A stretch of 46,932 nucleotides of DNA from an uncultured Gammaproteobacteria bacterium. GTDB lineage: Bacteria > Pseudomonadota > Gammaproteobacteria > Arenicellales > JAANXG01. The DNA is taken from positions 1 through 46,932 of the forward strand of contig CAMYIN010000066.1 in the NCBI GenBank assembly GCA_947258495.1, given 5' to 3'. Positions 1-8,719 of the stretch are shown piece by piece. The position numbers and the translations under genes were made by a program. The notes beneath the pieces are model-generated. The model did not search any database and was not told the DNA's origin. It was given only the letters and a program-made list of their open reading frames with translations. Numbering within the stretch: position 1 is the first letter of the stretch; every line of letters begins with the position of its first letter.

Positions 1-115
1 CCGCGAGGGCCGGTTTCGGTCGCTGCCCCTGGCGGGGGGCTGGACCCAGGCGCGGGATCTGCCGTCCCCCCAGGGGACGACCTTTCAGCGCGTGTGGCGC
101 GGACGCCGGAAATGA
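1..115 (+). CDS. lutB: LutB C-terminal end (partial, iron-sulfur lactate oxidation protein)
   Basis: Only the last 37 codons are inside the window, read in the frame starting at base 2 and ending at the TGA at 113-115. The peptide contains GWTQARDLPSP followed by GTTFQRVW. This matches the usual C-terminal tail of LutB/LldF-type proteins, where a Trp-x-x-x-Arg-Asp-Leu-Pro stretch precedes a Gly-x-Thr-Phe segment. LutB is the iron-sulfur subunit of the LutABC L-lactate oxidation complex. The stop overlaps the next start as ATGA, so lutB and lutC are translationally coupled, and the identity is supported mainly by that neighbour. The iron-sulfur domains lie outside the window and cannot be checked. 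Confidence 0.75.
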   Translation, partial: REGRFRSLPLAGGWTQARDLPSPQGTTFQRVWRGRRK

Positions 116-756
116 GCGCCGCTCGGGATGCCATATTCGCCGGCATCGGGCGCGCCCTGGGACGCGGATCCGGGGAATTGCCCCCTCCCGGCGAGCGCTC
201 GACAACGCCGATTGCGCAACTCCAGCCGCGCCTGAAAAAAGAAACGGTCCCGTTTTTCATCGAAAAATTGGAGGCCGCCGCCGGCACGCTGAGCCGGGCG
301 GACACGCTCTCGGGGGTGCCGCAGGCGGTGACGGATTATCTGGGTGAACGGGGACTGGCGCAGACGCTGGTGCTCGCCGGGCATCCCCTGCTTCGTGATC
401 TCGAATGGCCCGCCGGCTGGGAGACGCGAGTCGGCGCAGCAACGGCCGCGGACCACGTCAGTGTCTGCGCCGCCTTTGCCGGTGTTGCCGAGACCGGTAC
501 GCTCGTGCTGTTGTCCGGCGCGGACAGTCCCACGACGTTGAATTTTCTTCCCGACGATCATATCGTGGTACTGCGCACCACCCAGATCGTCGATCATTTC
601 GAGGACCTTTGGCGCCTGCTGCGCGACAACCATCGAACCATGCCCCGTACCGTCAACCTGATTACCGGACCCTCCCGCACCGCCGACGTGGAACAAACGA
701 TACAACTCGGCGCCCACGGTCCCAGGCGCCTGCACGCGGTACTGGTCGAGGATTGA
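112..756 (+). CDS. lutC: LutC/YkgG-family lactate utilization protein
   Basis: This 214-residue protein belongs to the LUD (LutC/YkgG) family, a component of the LutABC system that oxidises L-lactate to pyruvate. The start at 112 is chosen because its ATG overlaps the lutB TGA; a slightly longer frame opening at 94 would run into lutB. Family features are visible in the C-terminal half: a segment around residues 130-140 reading ETGTLVLLSGAD, then LNFLPDDHIVVL, then NLITGPSRTADVEQTIQLGAHGP near the end, which is the characteristic family signature. The length is typical. No signal peptide or membrane segment is seen, so the protein is cytoplasmic. The gene ends an operon; 176 bases without a gene follow before fabA. 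Confidence 0.9.
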   Translation: MSAARDAIFAGIGRALGRGSGELPPPGERSTTPIAQLQPRLKKETVPFFIEKLEAAAGTLSRADTLSGVPQAVTDYLGERGLAQTLVLAGHPLLRDLEWPAGWETRVGAATAADHVSVCAAFAGVAETGTLVLLSGADSPTTLNFLPDDHIVVLRTTQIVDHFEDLWRLLRDNHRTMPRTVNLITGPSRTADVEQTIQLGAHGPRRLHAVLVED

Positions 757-932
757 TCGGTGCGTGCTTGGGAAATCGGGCCTCCGGCGATGCGGCAAGA
801 AGTCGCGCCCGGCCAAGGTCGGCGTGGCCGGGGCGCTCTTGTTCCCACCACGCTTCATTTTTTCAAGCATTGACGCTACTCTAGTAGGGATTACGCAGCA
901 TCATCCCCCCGCCGATCACGCAAATCTACCCA

Positions 933-1448
933 GTGGCCTCTAAACGCTCTTACCAGTACGACGAACTCCTGGCCTGCGCCCGCGGCGAACTGTTCGGACC
1001 GGGAAATGCGCAATTGCCGTTTCCGCCGATGTTGATGTTTGACCGTATAACGAATATCGCCTCGACGGGCGGAGCGCACGACAAGGGCGTGATCGAAGCG
1101 GAGTTGGACGTGAAGCCGGATCTGTGGTTTTTCGATTGTCATTTCGTCGGCGATCCGGTGATGCCCGGATGCCTGGGTCTGGATGCGCTTTGGCAATTAG
1201 TGGGTTTTTTTCTGGGGTGGATGGGCGGTCCCGGTCGAGGTCGAGCGCTGGGAGCCGGAGAGGTAAAATTCACAGGTCAGATCACGCCGGAATCCAAGCT
1301 GGTGACTTATCGCGTCGATTTAAAGCGGGTCATCATGCGCAACCTGTGCATGGGCATCGCCAACGGCACCGTGGCGGCCGACGGTAAAGAGATCTATTTC
1401 GCCAAAGATCTGCGCGTGGGACTGTTCACTTCGGAGGAGGGCATGTGA
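933..1448 (+). CDS. fabA: 3-hydroxydecanoyl-ACP dehydratase/isomerase FabA
   Basis: FabA dehydrates 3-hydroxydecanoyl-ACP and isomerises the trans-2 product to cis-3-decenoyl-ACP, the branch point for unsaturated fatty acids. The 171-residue protein has the hot-dog-fold core. With the GTG at 933 as start, the catalytic His falls exactly at residue 70 ([14 protein letters not shown]) and the catalytic Asp at residue 84 (LGLDALWQ), the numbering of the E. coli enzyme; this supports the GTG start although no convincing ribosome binding site is visible. It lies 117 bases upstream of fabB in the same direction, the arrangement found in many gammaproteobacteria that make unsaturated fatty acids without oxygen. 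Cytoplasmic. Confidence 0.96.
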   Translation: MASKRSYQYDELLACARGELFGPGNAQLPFPPMLMFDRITNIASTGGAHDKGVIEAELDVKPDLWFFDCHFVGDPVMPGCLGLDALWQLVGFFLGWMGGPGRGRALGAGEVKFTGQITPESKLVTYRVDLKRVIMRNLCMGIANGTVAADGKEIYFAKDLRVGLFTSEEGM

Positions 1449-1565
1449 TCCGCACCCGGCAGCGAGCAGGGGAGATCGATGGCTAGCAGGCATCCGCGAC
1501 CGAGGTGCGTCGATCGGATTGCGTTTCCGAGAACCAAGCGGGCTAATTGACCGAGAGGGGGAAAG

Positions 1566-2780
1566 ATGCGTCGCGTCGTCATCACCGGTATGGGAGTGGT
1601 ATCGAGCGTGGGAAACAACAAACAGGCCGTCCTGGAGAGCCTGCTGGCGGGGCGGTCCGGTATCGAGGCACAATCGATCTATCGAGAGATGGGACTGCGC
1701 AGCCAGGTGGAAGGCACCCTATCCATCGATCTCAAAGGCCTCATCGATCGAAAAGTGAAGCGGTTCATGGGCGATGGTGCGGCCTACAACTACGTCGCAA
1801 TGCGAGAGGCGGTCGCCGACGCGGCGCTGGCGGAGGACGAGCTCTCCGATCCGCGGGTAGGCCTGATCATGGGTTCCGGCGGTCCTTCCACGGAAAATGT
1901 GGTGCAAGCGGCAGACCTTCTGCGCCAACGCGGCATCAAGAAGGTCGGCCCCTACATGGTCACGCGCACCATGTCCAGCACCAATGCGGCGTGCATCGCG
2001 ACCGCGTTCAAGATCAAGGGTGTCAGCTACTCAATCAGTTCCGCTTGCGCCACCAGCGCCCATTGTATCGGTCATGCAGCCGAACTCATTCAATTTGATA
2101 AGCAGGACCTTGTCTTTGCCGGTGGGGGCGAAGAAGTCCACTGGACCATGTCCGTCTTGTTTGACGCAATGGGTGCGCTGTCCTCGCGATATAACGATGC
2201 TCCGAAGCGCGCATCGCGCCCGTACGACGTCGACCGCGACGGATTCGTCATTTCCGGAGGCGGTGGCGTGGTCGTGGTGGAGGAACTCGAGCACGCCTTG
2301 CGCCGGGGCGCGCGGATCTACGCGGAACTCGTCGGCTACGGCGCGACGTCGGACGGACACGATATGGTGCAACCCTCCGGCGAAGGGGCGGCCCGCTGCA
2401 TGCGCCAGGCACTGGCGACGACGGAGGCCCCCATCGATTACATCAATGCGCACGGTACCAGCACCCCGGTGGGAGATGTGCGGGAATTGAAAGCCTTGCG
2501 CGACGTGTTCGGCGATAACATTCCGAAGATCAGTTCCACCAAGTCGCTGACCGGGCACGCGCTGGGCGCTGCAGGGGTGTGCGAGGCGATCTACTCGTTG
2601 CTGATGATGCAGCACGACTTTATCGCGGGTTCCGCGAATATCGATAATCTGGATCCGGACGCCGAGGGCTTCCCGATTGTGCGCGATACCGAGAAGGACG
2701 TGCAGCTCGACACCGTCATGTCCAACAGTTTTGGCTTTGGTGGCACGAACAGCGCCCTGATCTTCCGCAGATGCAACTGA
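1566..2780 (+). CDS. fabB: 3-oxoacyl-ACP synthase I FabB
   Basis: FabB is the condensing enzyme that elongates cis-3-decenoyl-ACP made by FabA and also takes part in saturated elongation. The 404-residue protein has the thiolase fold of KAS I/II enzymes. The nucleophilic Cys is near residue 161 in the motif [10 protein letters not shown], and the two active-site His residues lie in [11 protein letters not shown] and [11 protein letters not shown]. The C-terminal motif [10 protein letters not shown] is intact. A purine-rich ribosome binding site (gagaggggg) lies just before the ATG. Assignment to FabB rather than FabF rests on pairing with fabA and on overall length; the two paralogues are otherwise similar. 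Confidence 0.95.
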   Translation: MRRVVITGMGVVSSVGNNKQAVLESLLAGRSGIEAQSIYREMGLRSQVEGTLSIDLKGLIDRKVKRFMGDGAAYNYVAMREAVADAALAEDELSDPRVGLIMGSGGPSTENVVQAADLLRQRGIKKVGPYMVTRTMSSTNAACIATAFKIKGVSYSISSACATSAHCIGHAAELIQFDKQDLVFAGGGEEVHWTMSVLFDAMGALSSRYNDAPKRASRPYDVDRDGFVISGGGGVVVVEELEHALRRGARIYAELVGYGATSDGHDMVQPSGEGAARCMRQALATTEAPIDYINAHGTSTPVGDVRELKALRDVFGDNIPKISSTKSLTGHALGAAGVCEAIYSLLMMQHDFIAGSANIDNLDPDAEGFPIVRDTEKDVQLDTVMSNSFGFGGTNSALIFRRCN

Positions 2781-2950
2781 AGGCGCATTGAATTGCCGAT
2801 GTGGGTCTGCTACAAAGATCACCAATGTGCAGAGCGATAATGCCTACCGAAGACACAACGACGCTGTGTTGTGCGAAAACCGAATCGTTCCCCAAGCGCG
2901 ATAAAGGCTTTTCGATTTCACCCTGATCATCGATGGATAAGGAGTTGGCG

Positions 2951-3307
2951 ATGTGGAAGCGCGCAGCAGTTACGCTTTTGATTACCGGCGGCATGATGTT
3001 TCCGTGGGCCGCCGGAGCGGCACAATGGCGGTATCACCAAGGCGATGCCCGCATCGAGGCCGCACCCCCGCAGGCAATGGGTGAAGATACATCGGCCGCG
3101 CTCCCCGCCCTCGATATCGACGCGGCCGTGCCGCGAAACAACATGACCAAGGACGCGGTTCGAAAAAAATTTGGTGAACCGCAGGAAAAAATTTCGGAGG
3201 TGGGTGAGCCCCCCATCTCCCGTTGGCGTTATCCGGCCTACACGGTGTATTTCGAGCGGGACAGGGTGATTGTGGCGGTGTCCAACCAAGTGGGGCCGGA
3301 GCGGTAG
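2951..3307 (+). CDS. Small exported protein with BamE-like C-terminal motif
   Basis: This 118-residue protein starts with a signal peptide (MWKRAAVTLLITGG, then a hydrophobic stretch ending AAGAA). The start at 2951 is preferred over an ATG 18 bases upstream because AAGGAG sits at the right distance before it. The mature part has a low-complexity Ala/Pro linker and then a segment reading MTKDAVRKKFGEP, followed by GEPPISRWRYPAYTVYFERDRVIVAV. That pattern (Met-Thr-Lys, Val, Gly-Glu-Pro, then Trp-x-Tyr and a short beta hairpin) resembles small conserved periplasmic proteins related in fold to BamE/SmpA/OmlA. No lipobox Cys is seen. The molecular role is unknown. It is probably transcribed alone. 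Confidence 0.7.
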   Translation: MWKRAAVTLLITGGMMFPWAAGAAQWRYHQGDARIEAAPPQAMGEDTSAALPALDIDAAVPRNNMTKDAVRKKFGEPQEKISEVGEPPISRWRYPAYTVYFERDRVIVAVSNQVGPER

Positions 3308-3481
3308 AATCCGACAGAGGCATTTTCCCGATTCATCGCGCGCGATCTCACTCGGTGGCCGTTCCCGGTATTCGGTAAAGTATGCCGTGCAACGGACGGG
3401 ATGTTTCGCCATCACACAGCGTGTCCGTCCACGGGTTATTGCTTGAGTTGACGTGACATAGATCGTCTGCAGGGGGGTCGC

Positions 3482-4357
3482 ATGCCGGTGAAGAGGAAAA
3501 TGAATATTGCGCACATGTTGGCGCTGGTGGTCTCCGTATTGTTGGCGACACCGGCCGTGCACGCTGAAAAGTTGCCGTTGTGGGAAGTTGCACTCGGAGG
3601 CGGCGCCCTGCGGGTCCCGGAATATCGGGGTTCGGACGATAACCGTGATCTTGTATTCCCGTTCATCTATCCCGTGTACCGAGGTGACTTTCTGCAGGTC
3701 GACGATCGCGGCATTCGCGGCGTGTTCTACGGCACGGAGCGGTTGGAATTGGATTTCAGTGTGGATGCGAACACGTCGGTGAACAGCGACGACAGCGGTG
3801 CCCGGGCCGGCATGCCGGATCTCGACCCAACTCTACAGATAGGTCCCCTGTTGCAGGTTCGACTATGGAAAGACCTGCAGGCACGACGAACGCTGCTGTT
3901 GAACCTGCCGCTCAGATCCGTATTTTCGGTGGGCAGTTCGCCCCAACAGCAGGGCTGGTCGGCGTCGCCGCACCTCACGTTTTACCAGGGCATCGATATG
4001 CTGGGGCGCAGCTGGCGGCTGGGGCTGTCGGGCGGACTGGAGTTCGGCACCGAAAGATTCCACGATTATTATTACCAGGTGACCCCGGAGTTCGCCACCG
4101 AGGCGAGACCGGCGTACGACCCCGGCGGGGGATTCGGCGGCACCCGCTTTATCGCGACGCTGGTGTCGCGTTCGAAAACGAGCTGGCTCAGCCTGTTCGC
4201 ACGCTACGACCGGCTGGACGGGGCGACGTTCGAAGACAGTCCCCTGGTACAACGCAACGACGGTCTGACCTTCGGTCTCGTTTATTCGCGATTCATCGCA
4301 CGCTCCAAGCGCATGGTGGATGTCAAGGACTGGAGGCGGGTGGAGAAGGATCAATAG
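3482..4357 (+). CDS. MipA/OmpV-family outer membrane protein
   Basis: The 291-residue product carries a signal peptide (hydrophobic stretch at about residues 10-25, likely cleaved after AVHA) and then a mature region of alternating hydrophobic residues typical of a small beta-barrel. The opening of the mature part, with GGGALRVPEYRGSDD and then FPFIYPVYRGDFL, is the hallmark of MipA/OmpV proteins, and the C-terminal strand reads LTFGLVYSRFI. Members are outer membrane proteins; MipA links murein hydrolase and synthase in E. coli, but substrate and partner vary, so no precise function is claimed. A G-rich ribosome binding site lies a few bases before the ATG. The gene converges with coq7, with 67 bases between them. 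Confidence 0.85.
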   Translation: MPVKRKMNIAHMLALVVSVLLATPAVHAEKLPLWEVALGGGALRVPEYRGSDDNRDLVFPFIYPVYRGDFLQVDDRGIRGVFYGTERLELDFSVDANTSVNSDDSGARAGMPDLDPTLQIGPLLQVRLWKDLQARRTLLLNLPLRSVFSVGSSPQQQGWSASPHLTFYQGIDMLGRSWRLGLSGGLEFGTERFHDYYYQVTPEFATEARPAYDPGGGFGGTRFIATLVSRSKTSWLSLFARYDRLDGATFEDSPLVQRNDGLTFGLVYSRFIARSKRMVDVKDWRRVEKDQ

Positions 4358-4424
4358 AAATCCCGGAATCGGAGTCGCGGAATTCGACACCGACCTCTGA
4401 TTTCCAGACTGAACGGGCCGCCGC

Positions 4425-5060
4425 TTAGATCTTCTCAGCCGTGTGAGTCATGATCTTGGAAGCCACGCCCATGGCTTGTTTCACGACTTCCGGGAGTTCC
4501 GCGGCGCCCGCTTTGAGTGCGGTACTGGCGTGGCCGGCTTCGTCCTTGCGCATCTGCTCGATGATGATGCGAGTCTTGTTATCGTCCGGCGGCAGGCGAT
4601 CCAGGTGGCCGTCCAGGTGGCGCACGACCTGGCGTTCGGTTTCGGCCAGAAAACCCAGGCTCCAGCGATCGCCCGCGACGCCGGCGAGGGCGCCGATGGC
4701 GAACGAGCCCAGGTACCAGAAGGGATTGAGAAAGCTCTTGTGCGTGCCCAATTCCTCGATGCGCTCCTCGCACCAGGCGAGATGGTCGTTTTCCTCCCGC
4801 GCGGCCTTCGCCATGGCGTCGCGAACACGCGTCGATCGAGCCGTCAGCGACTGGCCTTGATACAGTGCCTGCGCGCACACTTCACCGCTATGGTTGACGC
4901 GCATCAGGCCGCCGATCAGCTTGCGTTCGCCCTCGCTAAGATCGACGTCGATTTCGTCGGATCCGGGCGTCGCTCGCTGCCGTGGCGGTCTGCCGAACAG
5001 CGTGCGCAGACCCTGGTCCAGATGAGCGATGAGTCGGTCGCGTGCCGAGTATTCACGCAT
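4425..5060 (-). CDS. coq7: 2-polyprenyl-3-methyl-6-methoxy-1,4-benzoquinol hydroxylase Coq7
   Basis: Coq7 is a ferritin-like di-iron monooxygenase that adds the C6 hydroxyl in ubiquinone synthesis, replacing UbiF in many bacteria. The 211-residue protein shows the di-iron ligand motifs of the family: VNHSGEVCAQALYQGQ with a Glu near residue 60, EENDHLAWCEER (Glu and His near 90-93), and DEAGHAS toward the C-terminus. A hydrophobic membrane-interacting stretch (WYLGSFAIGALAGVAG) lies in the middle. The start at 5060 (MREYSARDRL) gives normal family length; the open frame continues upstream to 5237, but that part lacks family similarity. The gene stands alone and diverges from the TRAP operon across a 300-base gap. 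Confidence 0.93.
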   Translation of the reverse strand: MREYSARDRLIAHLDQGLRTLFGRPPRQRATPGSDEIDVDLSEGERKLIGGLMRVNHSGEVCAQALYQGQSLTARSTRVRDAMAKAAREENDHLAWCEERIEELGTHKSFLNPFWYLGSFAIGALAGVAGDRWSLGFLAETERQVVRHLDGHLDRLPPDDNKTRIIIEQMRKDEAGHASTALKAGAAELPEVVKQAMGVASKIMTHTAEKI

Positions 5061-5360
5061 GACGGTAATCGCTTGAATGGTGTGATTTGCACGACATTGG
5101 GACTCGAAGATACAAGACACTGGTTGCCGCCCGCAACTTCGGTGGAGAGATATATCCTGGATACCGGGAGCGGCAAAAATATCCCTTGCTTCCATAGGGA
5201 TAAGTACCGCTGAACCGTCCATTGAGAAACTATACATACGCTTTGCTGCGGTGTATGTTACCCATGCCCGTGGGGGCTACTCTTCCGCGGTCACCTGATG
5301 TAGTCCTAACAGTCAAAAATCTTCGTCAGATTTGATTCTTTTTTCCAGAGGAGGAAAAGT

Positions 5361-6503
5361 ATGAAGTCGAATGCTAAAGAGAGTGTAAAAGCGGTCAGCG
5401 GCCGGCGTAAGTTTCTGAAAACTGCGGGCGCCGCCACTGCAGGCGCCGCCACCCTGGGTTTTCCCATGGTGTCGCGGGCGCAGACGGTAACACTAAAGAT
5501 GCAGGGCGCCTGGGGCGCGAAAGACGTCTTCAACGACATGGCCATGGAGTACGTCGACCGGGTCAACTCCATGGCGGGGGGGCGCCTTAAAATCGATTAC
5601 CTGGTTTCGGGCGCAGTGGTCAAAGCATTTCAAACCAAAGACGCGGTGCACAAGGGGGTGCTCGACGCCGCCCACGGTGTGACCGTCTACTGGTACGGGA
5701 AGAGCAAGGTCGCGTCGCTGTTCGGTACCGGCCCGGTTTTCGGTCAGGACGCCCATCTGGGGCTGGCCTGGATTTATCGCGGCGGCGGTCAGGAACTCTA
5801 CGACGAGCTGCACCAGAAGCTGGGACTCAACACCGTCGGTTTCTTCGCCTTGCCCATGCCTACCCAGCCGCTCGGCTGGTTCAAAAAGGAGATCAAGAGT
5901 GCCGACGACATGGTGGGACTTAAGTACCGCACCGTCGGCCTGGCCGCCGACCTGATGCAGGAGATGGGCCTCAAGGTGACCCAGCTTCCCGGCGGCGAGA
6001 TCGTACCCGCCCTGGAGCGCGGTGTCATCGAGGCCTTCGAATTCAATAATCCGACCTCGGACCGAAGCTTCGGCGCCCAGGATGTGAGTAAATGGTACAT
6101 GATGGGCAGCTACCACCAAGCCGCGGAATTTTTTGAGATCACCTTCAACAAGACCAAATACGACGCCCTGCCGGATGAGCACAAAGCGATTCTCAGATAC
6201 GCGGCGGAGGCGGCGAACTCGAGCAACTTCTGGACCGCCATGGACCGCTACTCCGCCGACCTGCAGTGGCTGAAAAACGAGGCCGGCGTCAACGTCCGCA
6301 GGACGCCGGGCTCGATAATGAAAAAGCAGCTCGCGGCCTGGGACGTGATGATCAAGAAGCTGGAGGACGAGGACCCGTTCTTCGCCAAGGTGTTGAAGTC
6401 GCAAAAGGATTTCGCCCACCGCGCGGCCTATTACTACCTGCTCAACCAGTGCGACTATCAACTCGCCTTCGAGCATTATTTTCCGGGCGAACTGGGCTTC
6501 TGA
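5361..6503 (+). CDS. TRAP transporter substrate-binding protein (DctP/TakP-like), Tat-exported
   Basis: This 380-residue protein binds the substrate of a TRAP transporter in the periplasm. It starts with a twin-arginine signal (SGRRKFLKTAG, Arg pair at 15-16) and a cleavage site near residue 40 (VSRA). The mature region reads TVTLKMQGAWGAKDVF and later GLKYRTVGLAADLMQEMG and ALERGVIEAFEFNNPTSD, as in the TakP branch that binds 2-oxo acids and related carboxylates; the real ligand is not known. A strong AGAGGAGG ribosome binding site precedes the ATG. It heads an operon with dctQ and dctM; a stable hairpin in the 120-base gap before dctQ would favour higher binding-protein levels. An AT-rich hairpin followed by a T-run lies at 5317-5344 in the leader. 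Confidence 0.93.
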   Translation: MKSNAKESVKAVSGRRKFLKTAGAATAGAATLGFPMVSRAQTVTLKMQGAWGAKDVFNDMAMEYVDRVNSMAGGRLKIDYLVSGAVVKAFQTKDAVHKGVLDAAHGVTVYWYGKSKVASLFGTGPVFGQDAHLGLAWIYRGGGQELYDELHQKLGLNTVGFFALPMPTQPLGWFKKEIKSADDMVGLKYRTVGLAADLMQEMGLKVTQLPGGEIVPALERGVIEAFEFNNPTSDRSFGAQDVSKWYMMGSYHQAAEFFEITFNKTKYDALPDEHKAILRYAAEAANSSNFWTAMDRYSADLQWLKNEAGVNVRRTPGSIMKKQLAAWDVMIKKLEDEDPFFAKVLKSQKDFAHRAAYYYLLNQCDYQLAFEHYFPGELGF

Positions 6504-6548
6504 CGACAGGCTTCCCGGCAGGCCATGCATTACCGGCTCCCGTAAACT

Positions 6549-6574
6549 GGGGCGGCGCTGACCAGCGCCGCCCC
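6549..6574 (+). promoter_or_regulatory. Stable intercistronic hairpin between TRAP dctP and dctQ
   Basis: A perfect 11-bp stem (GGGGCGGCGCT paired with AGCGCCGCCCC) closes a four-base loop in the gap after the binding-protein gene. There is no T-run, so it is better read as an mRNA-stabilising or partial attenuation element than as a full terminator. Confidence 0.7.
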
Positions 6575-6623
6575 GTTCGCTCACGGTCGCGCATGCGCCG
6601 GGTACCCGGAGAGGTTGTGCGTT

Positions 6624-7283
6624 ATGAATAAGTTCGTGATGTTCATCGACATGTTGAGCACCTGGGTGGGCAAGGCCTTCGCGTGGTGCATCCTGGTGCT
6701 GACCTTCGCCTACACCTACGAGGTGTTTGCGCGTTATATGTTCAACAATCCGACCGCGTGGGCCTTCGACATCAGCTACACCATGTACGGGGCCTTGTTC
6801 ATGATGGCCGGCGCCTATTGTCTCTCCCGGGACGCGCACGTGCGCGGGGACGTGATTTACCGGCTCTGGCCGCCGCGCGTGCAGGCGGGGATCGAGTTTA
6901 CGCTCATCATCCTGTTCCTGTTTCCGGGCATGGGGGCGTTGATTTACGCCGGCATCGACTACGCCGCCGAGTCCTGGACCTATCTGCCCTGGGGTCCGGA
7001 CGGGCCGCGGGGAGAGATCAGCGTCAACAGCCCCGCCGGCGTGCCGGTGTCTCCCTTGAAGACGATTCTGCCGTTGGCGGCCTTCTTTGTGTTCCTCCAG
7101 GGATTCGCCGAATTGTTCCGCTGCGTGTACTGCTTCAAGCACGGCAAGTGGCCGGAGCGTCTACGGGATGTCGAGGAGACCGAAGACGCCTTGATCCGGG
7201 AAGCGCAGGAGCGCGAACACAAGCTCGAACACGCGCTGCATCTGGATGAACTCGATGAAAAGCCCCCGGGAGGCAGGCAATGA
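6624..7283 (+). CDS. dctQ: TRAP transporter small permease subunit DctQ
   Basis: This 219-residue protein is the four-helix small membrane subunit that pairs with DctM. Hydrophobic segments are seen at about residues 9-35 (WVGKAFAWCILVLTFAYTYEVFARY), 50-70, 90-115 (FTLIILFLFPGMGALIYAGIDYA) and 145-165. The motif FARYMFNNPTAWAFDISY is the standard DctQ signature (Arg-Tyr, then Trp, then Glu/Asp). The start at 6624 follows GGAGAG at good spacing; an in-frame start 9 bases earlier is less favoured. The C-terminal tail is long and charged (EREHKLEHALHLDELDEK), probably cytoplasmic. The stop overlaps the dctM start as ATGA. Confidence 0.92.
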   Translation: MNKFVMFIDMLSTWVGKAFAWCILVLTFAYTYEVFARYMFNNPTAWAFDISYTMYGALFMMAGAYCLSRDAHVRGDVIYRLWPPRVQAGIEFTLIILFLFPGMGALIYAGIDYAAESWTYLPWGPDGPRGEISVNSPAGVPVSPLKTILPLAAFFVFLQGFAELFRCVYCFKHGKWPERLRDVEETEDALIREAQEREHKLEHALHLDELDEKPPGGRQ

Positions 7284-8629
7284 CCGATCCCCAAGTCGCT
7301 TTGCTCATGCTGGGAGTCTTGTTGATCACCATCCTGCTCGGCTTTCCTATCGCCTTCACCCTGGTGGCCATGGGCGTCGGATTCGGGTTCTACGCATACT
7401 TCAATCCGGCGTTGCCCTGGTACGACAACACCGTCTTTTATCTGCTCGTCAACCAGACCTATTCCGTGATGACCAACGACGTGTTGGTGGCGGTGCCTTT
7501 ATTTCTATTCATGGGTTACATCGTCGAGCGCGCCAACATCGTCGACCGGCTGTTTTTCAGCCTCAATATCGCGGCGCGCGCGGTTCCCGCGTCGATGGCG
7601 GTGGCGGCGCTCGCTACCTGCGCGCTCTTCGCCACCGCGGTCGGTATCATCGGCGCCGTGGTCACGCTGATGGGATTGCTCGCGCTCCCGGCGTTGCTCA
7701 AGGCCGGCTACGACACCAAGTTTGCCAGCGGCGTGATTTGCGCCGGGGGTTGCCTGGGCATCCTCATCCCGCCCAGCATCATGTTGATCGTGTACGCGGC
7801 GACCACCGCGATCTCGGTGGTGCAGGCCTACGCGGCGGCTATGTTTCCGGGTCTCATGCTCGCGGGGTTGTACATGATCTTTGTCATCGGGCGGGCGATC
7901 CTCAATCCGAGCATCGCGCCCAAGGCGAGCAAGGAGCAGGCGGATGCCGTGTCGGGCAGCATCATTTGGATGATGATCACGTCCTTCATACCGCTCGCCC
8001 TGCTGATCATGGCCGTTCTCGGCGCCATCCTGTTCGGCTGGGCGTCGCCGACGGAAGCGGCCGCCGTCGGCGCCTTCGGCGGCTTGGTGCTGGCCGCCGG
8101 TTACCGCACTTTGAACTGGAAGATGTTGCGGGAGTCGGTGTATCTCACGGTGCGCACCTCGGCCATGGTGTGCTGGCTGTTCGTCGGTTCGTGGACCTTT
8201 TCGTCGGTGTTTTCCTACCTCGGTGGCCACGAGATCATCTCGGAATTCGTGCTCGGTCTGGATCTCACCCCGGTCATGTTTCTGATCATGGCGCAAATCA
8301 TCATTTTCCTGCTCGGCTGGCCCCTGGAGTGGAGTGAGATCATTATCATATTCGTGCCCATTTTTCTGCCGCTGCTGGATCCGTTCGGCATAGACCCGCT
8401 TTTCTTCGGCATACTCGTGGCGCTCAACCTGCAGACGTCGTTTATGACGCCGCCTATGGCGATGGCCGCGTACTATCTGAAAGGCGTTGCACCTCCGCAG
8501 GTCCAGCTCGTGGAGATCTTCAAGGGCTGTTTCCCGTTTCTCGCGATCGTGGTGTTAGCCATGGTGCTGCTCTACAACTTCCCGGGCATCGCGCTGTGGC
8601 TGCCCGAGAAAATTTACGCAGTTCGATAG
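7280..8629 (+). CDS. dctM: TRAP transporter large permease subunit DctM
   Basis: DctM is the 12-helix transport subunit that uses an ion gradient to move the substrate delivered by the DctP protein. The 449-residue protein is hydrophobic along its whole length and begins with MLGVLLITILLGFPIAFTLVAMG. Family motifs include VPLFLFMGYIVERANIVDRLF, GCLGILIPPSIMLIVYA, FLLGWPLEWSEIIIIFVPIFLPLL and the C-terminal TSFMTPPMAMAAYYLKGVAP. Translation is coupled to dctQ by the ATGA overlap. The length is normal for a stand-alone M subunit, in contrast to the fused QM protein at 43016-44821, so the two TRAP systems are of different types. Ninety bases separate it from the amidase gene. Confidence 0.94.
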   Translation: MTDPQVALLMLGVLLITILLGFPIAFTLVAMGVGFGFYAYFNPALPWYDNTVFYLLVNQTYSVMTNDVLVAVPLFLFMGYIVERANIVDRLFFSLNIAARAVPASMAVAALATCALFATAVGIIGAVVTLMGLLALPALLKAGYDTKFASGVICAGGCLGILIPPSIMLIVYAATTAISVVQAYAAAMFPGLMLAGLYMIFVIGRAILNPSIAPKASKEQADAVSGSIIWMMITSFIPLALLIMAVLGAILFGWASPTEAAAVGAFGGLVLAAGYRTLNWKMLRESVYLTVRTSAMVCWLFVGSWTFSSVFSYLGGHEIISEFVLGLDLTPVMFLIMAQIIIFLLGWPLEWSEIIIIFVPIFLPLLDPFGIDPLFFGILVALNLQTSFMTPPMAMAAYYLKGVAPPQVQLVEIFKGCFPFLAIVVLAMVLLYNFPGIALWLPEKIYAVR

Positions 8630-8719
8630 CGATGCTTGGTTGCCGCCAGGAATCGCGGTCCGCGGGACGTCGCCCAATGCGGAATACAGGGTCGGAACGT
8701 TTAGCGTGAGTACGCTGCC

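Noticed and set aside
4425-5237. Longer Coq7 starting at 5237
   Set aside because: The additional 59 residues lack family similarity and would occupy the upstream promoter region; the normal length starts at 5060.
5493-7142. Long open frame on the minus strand opposite the TRAP genes (549 codons)
   Set aside because: It is antisense to clear dctP and dctQ genes, has no family pattern and reflects GC-rich third positions of the real genes. Similar antisense frames opposite the amidase, glcD, glcE/glcF and fused dctQM genes were rejected for the same reason.
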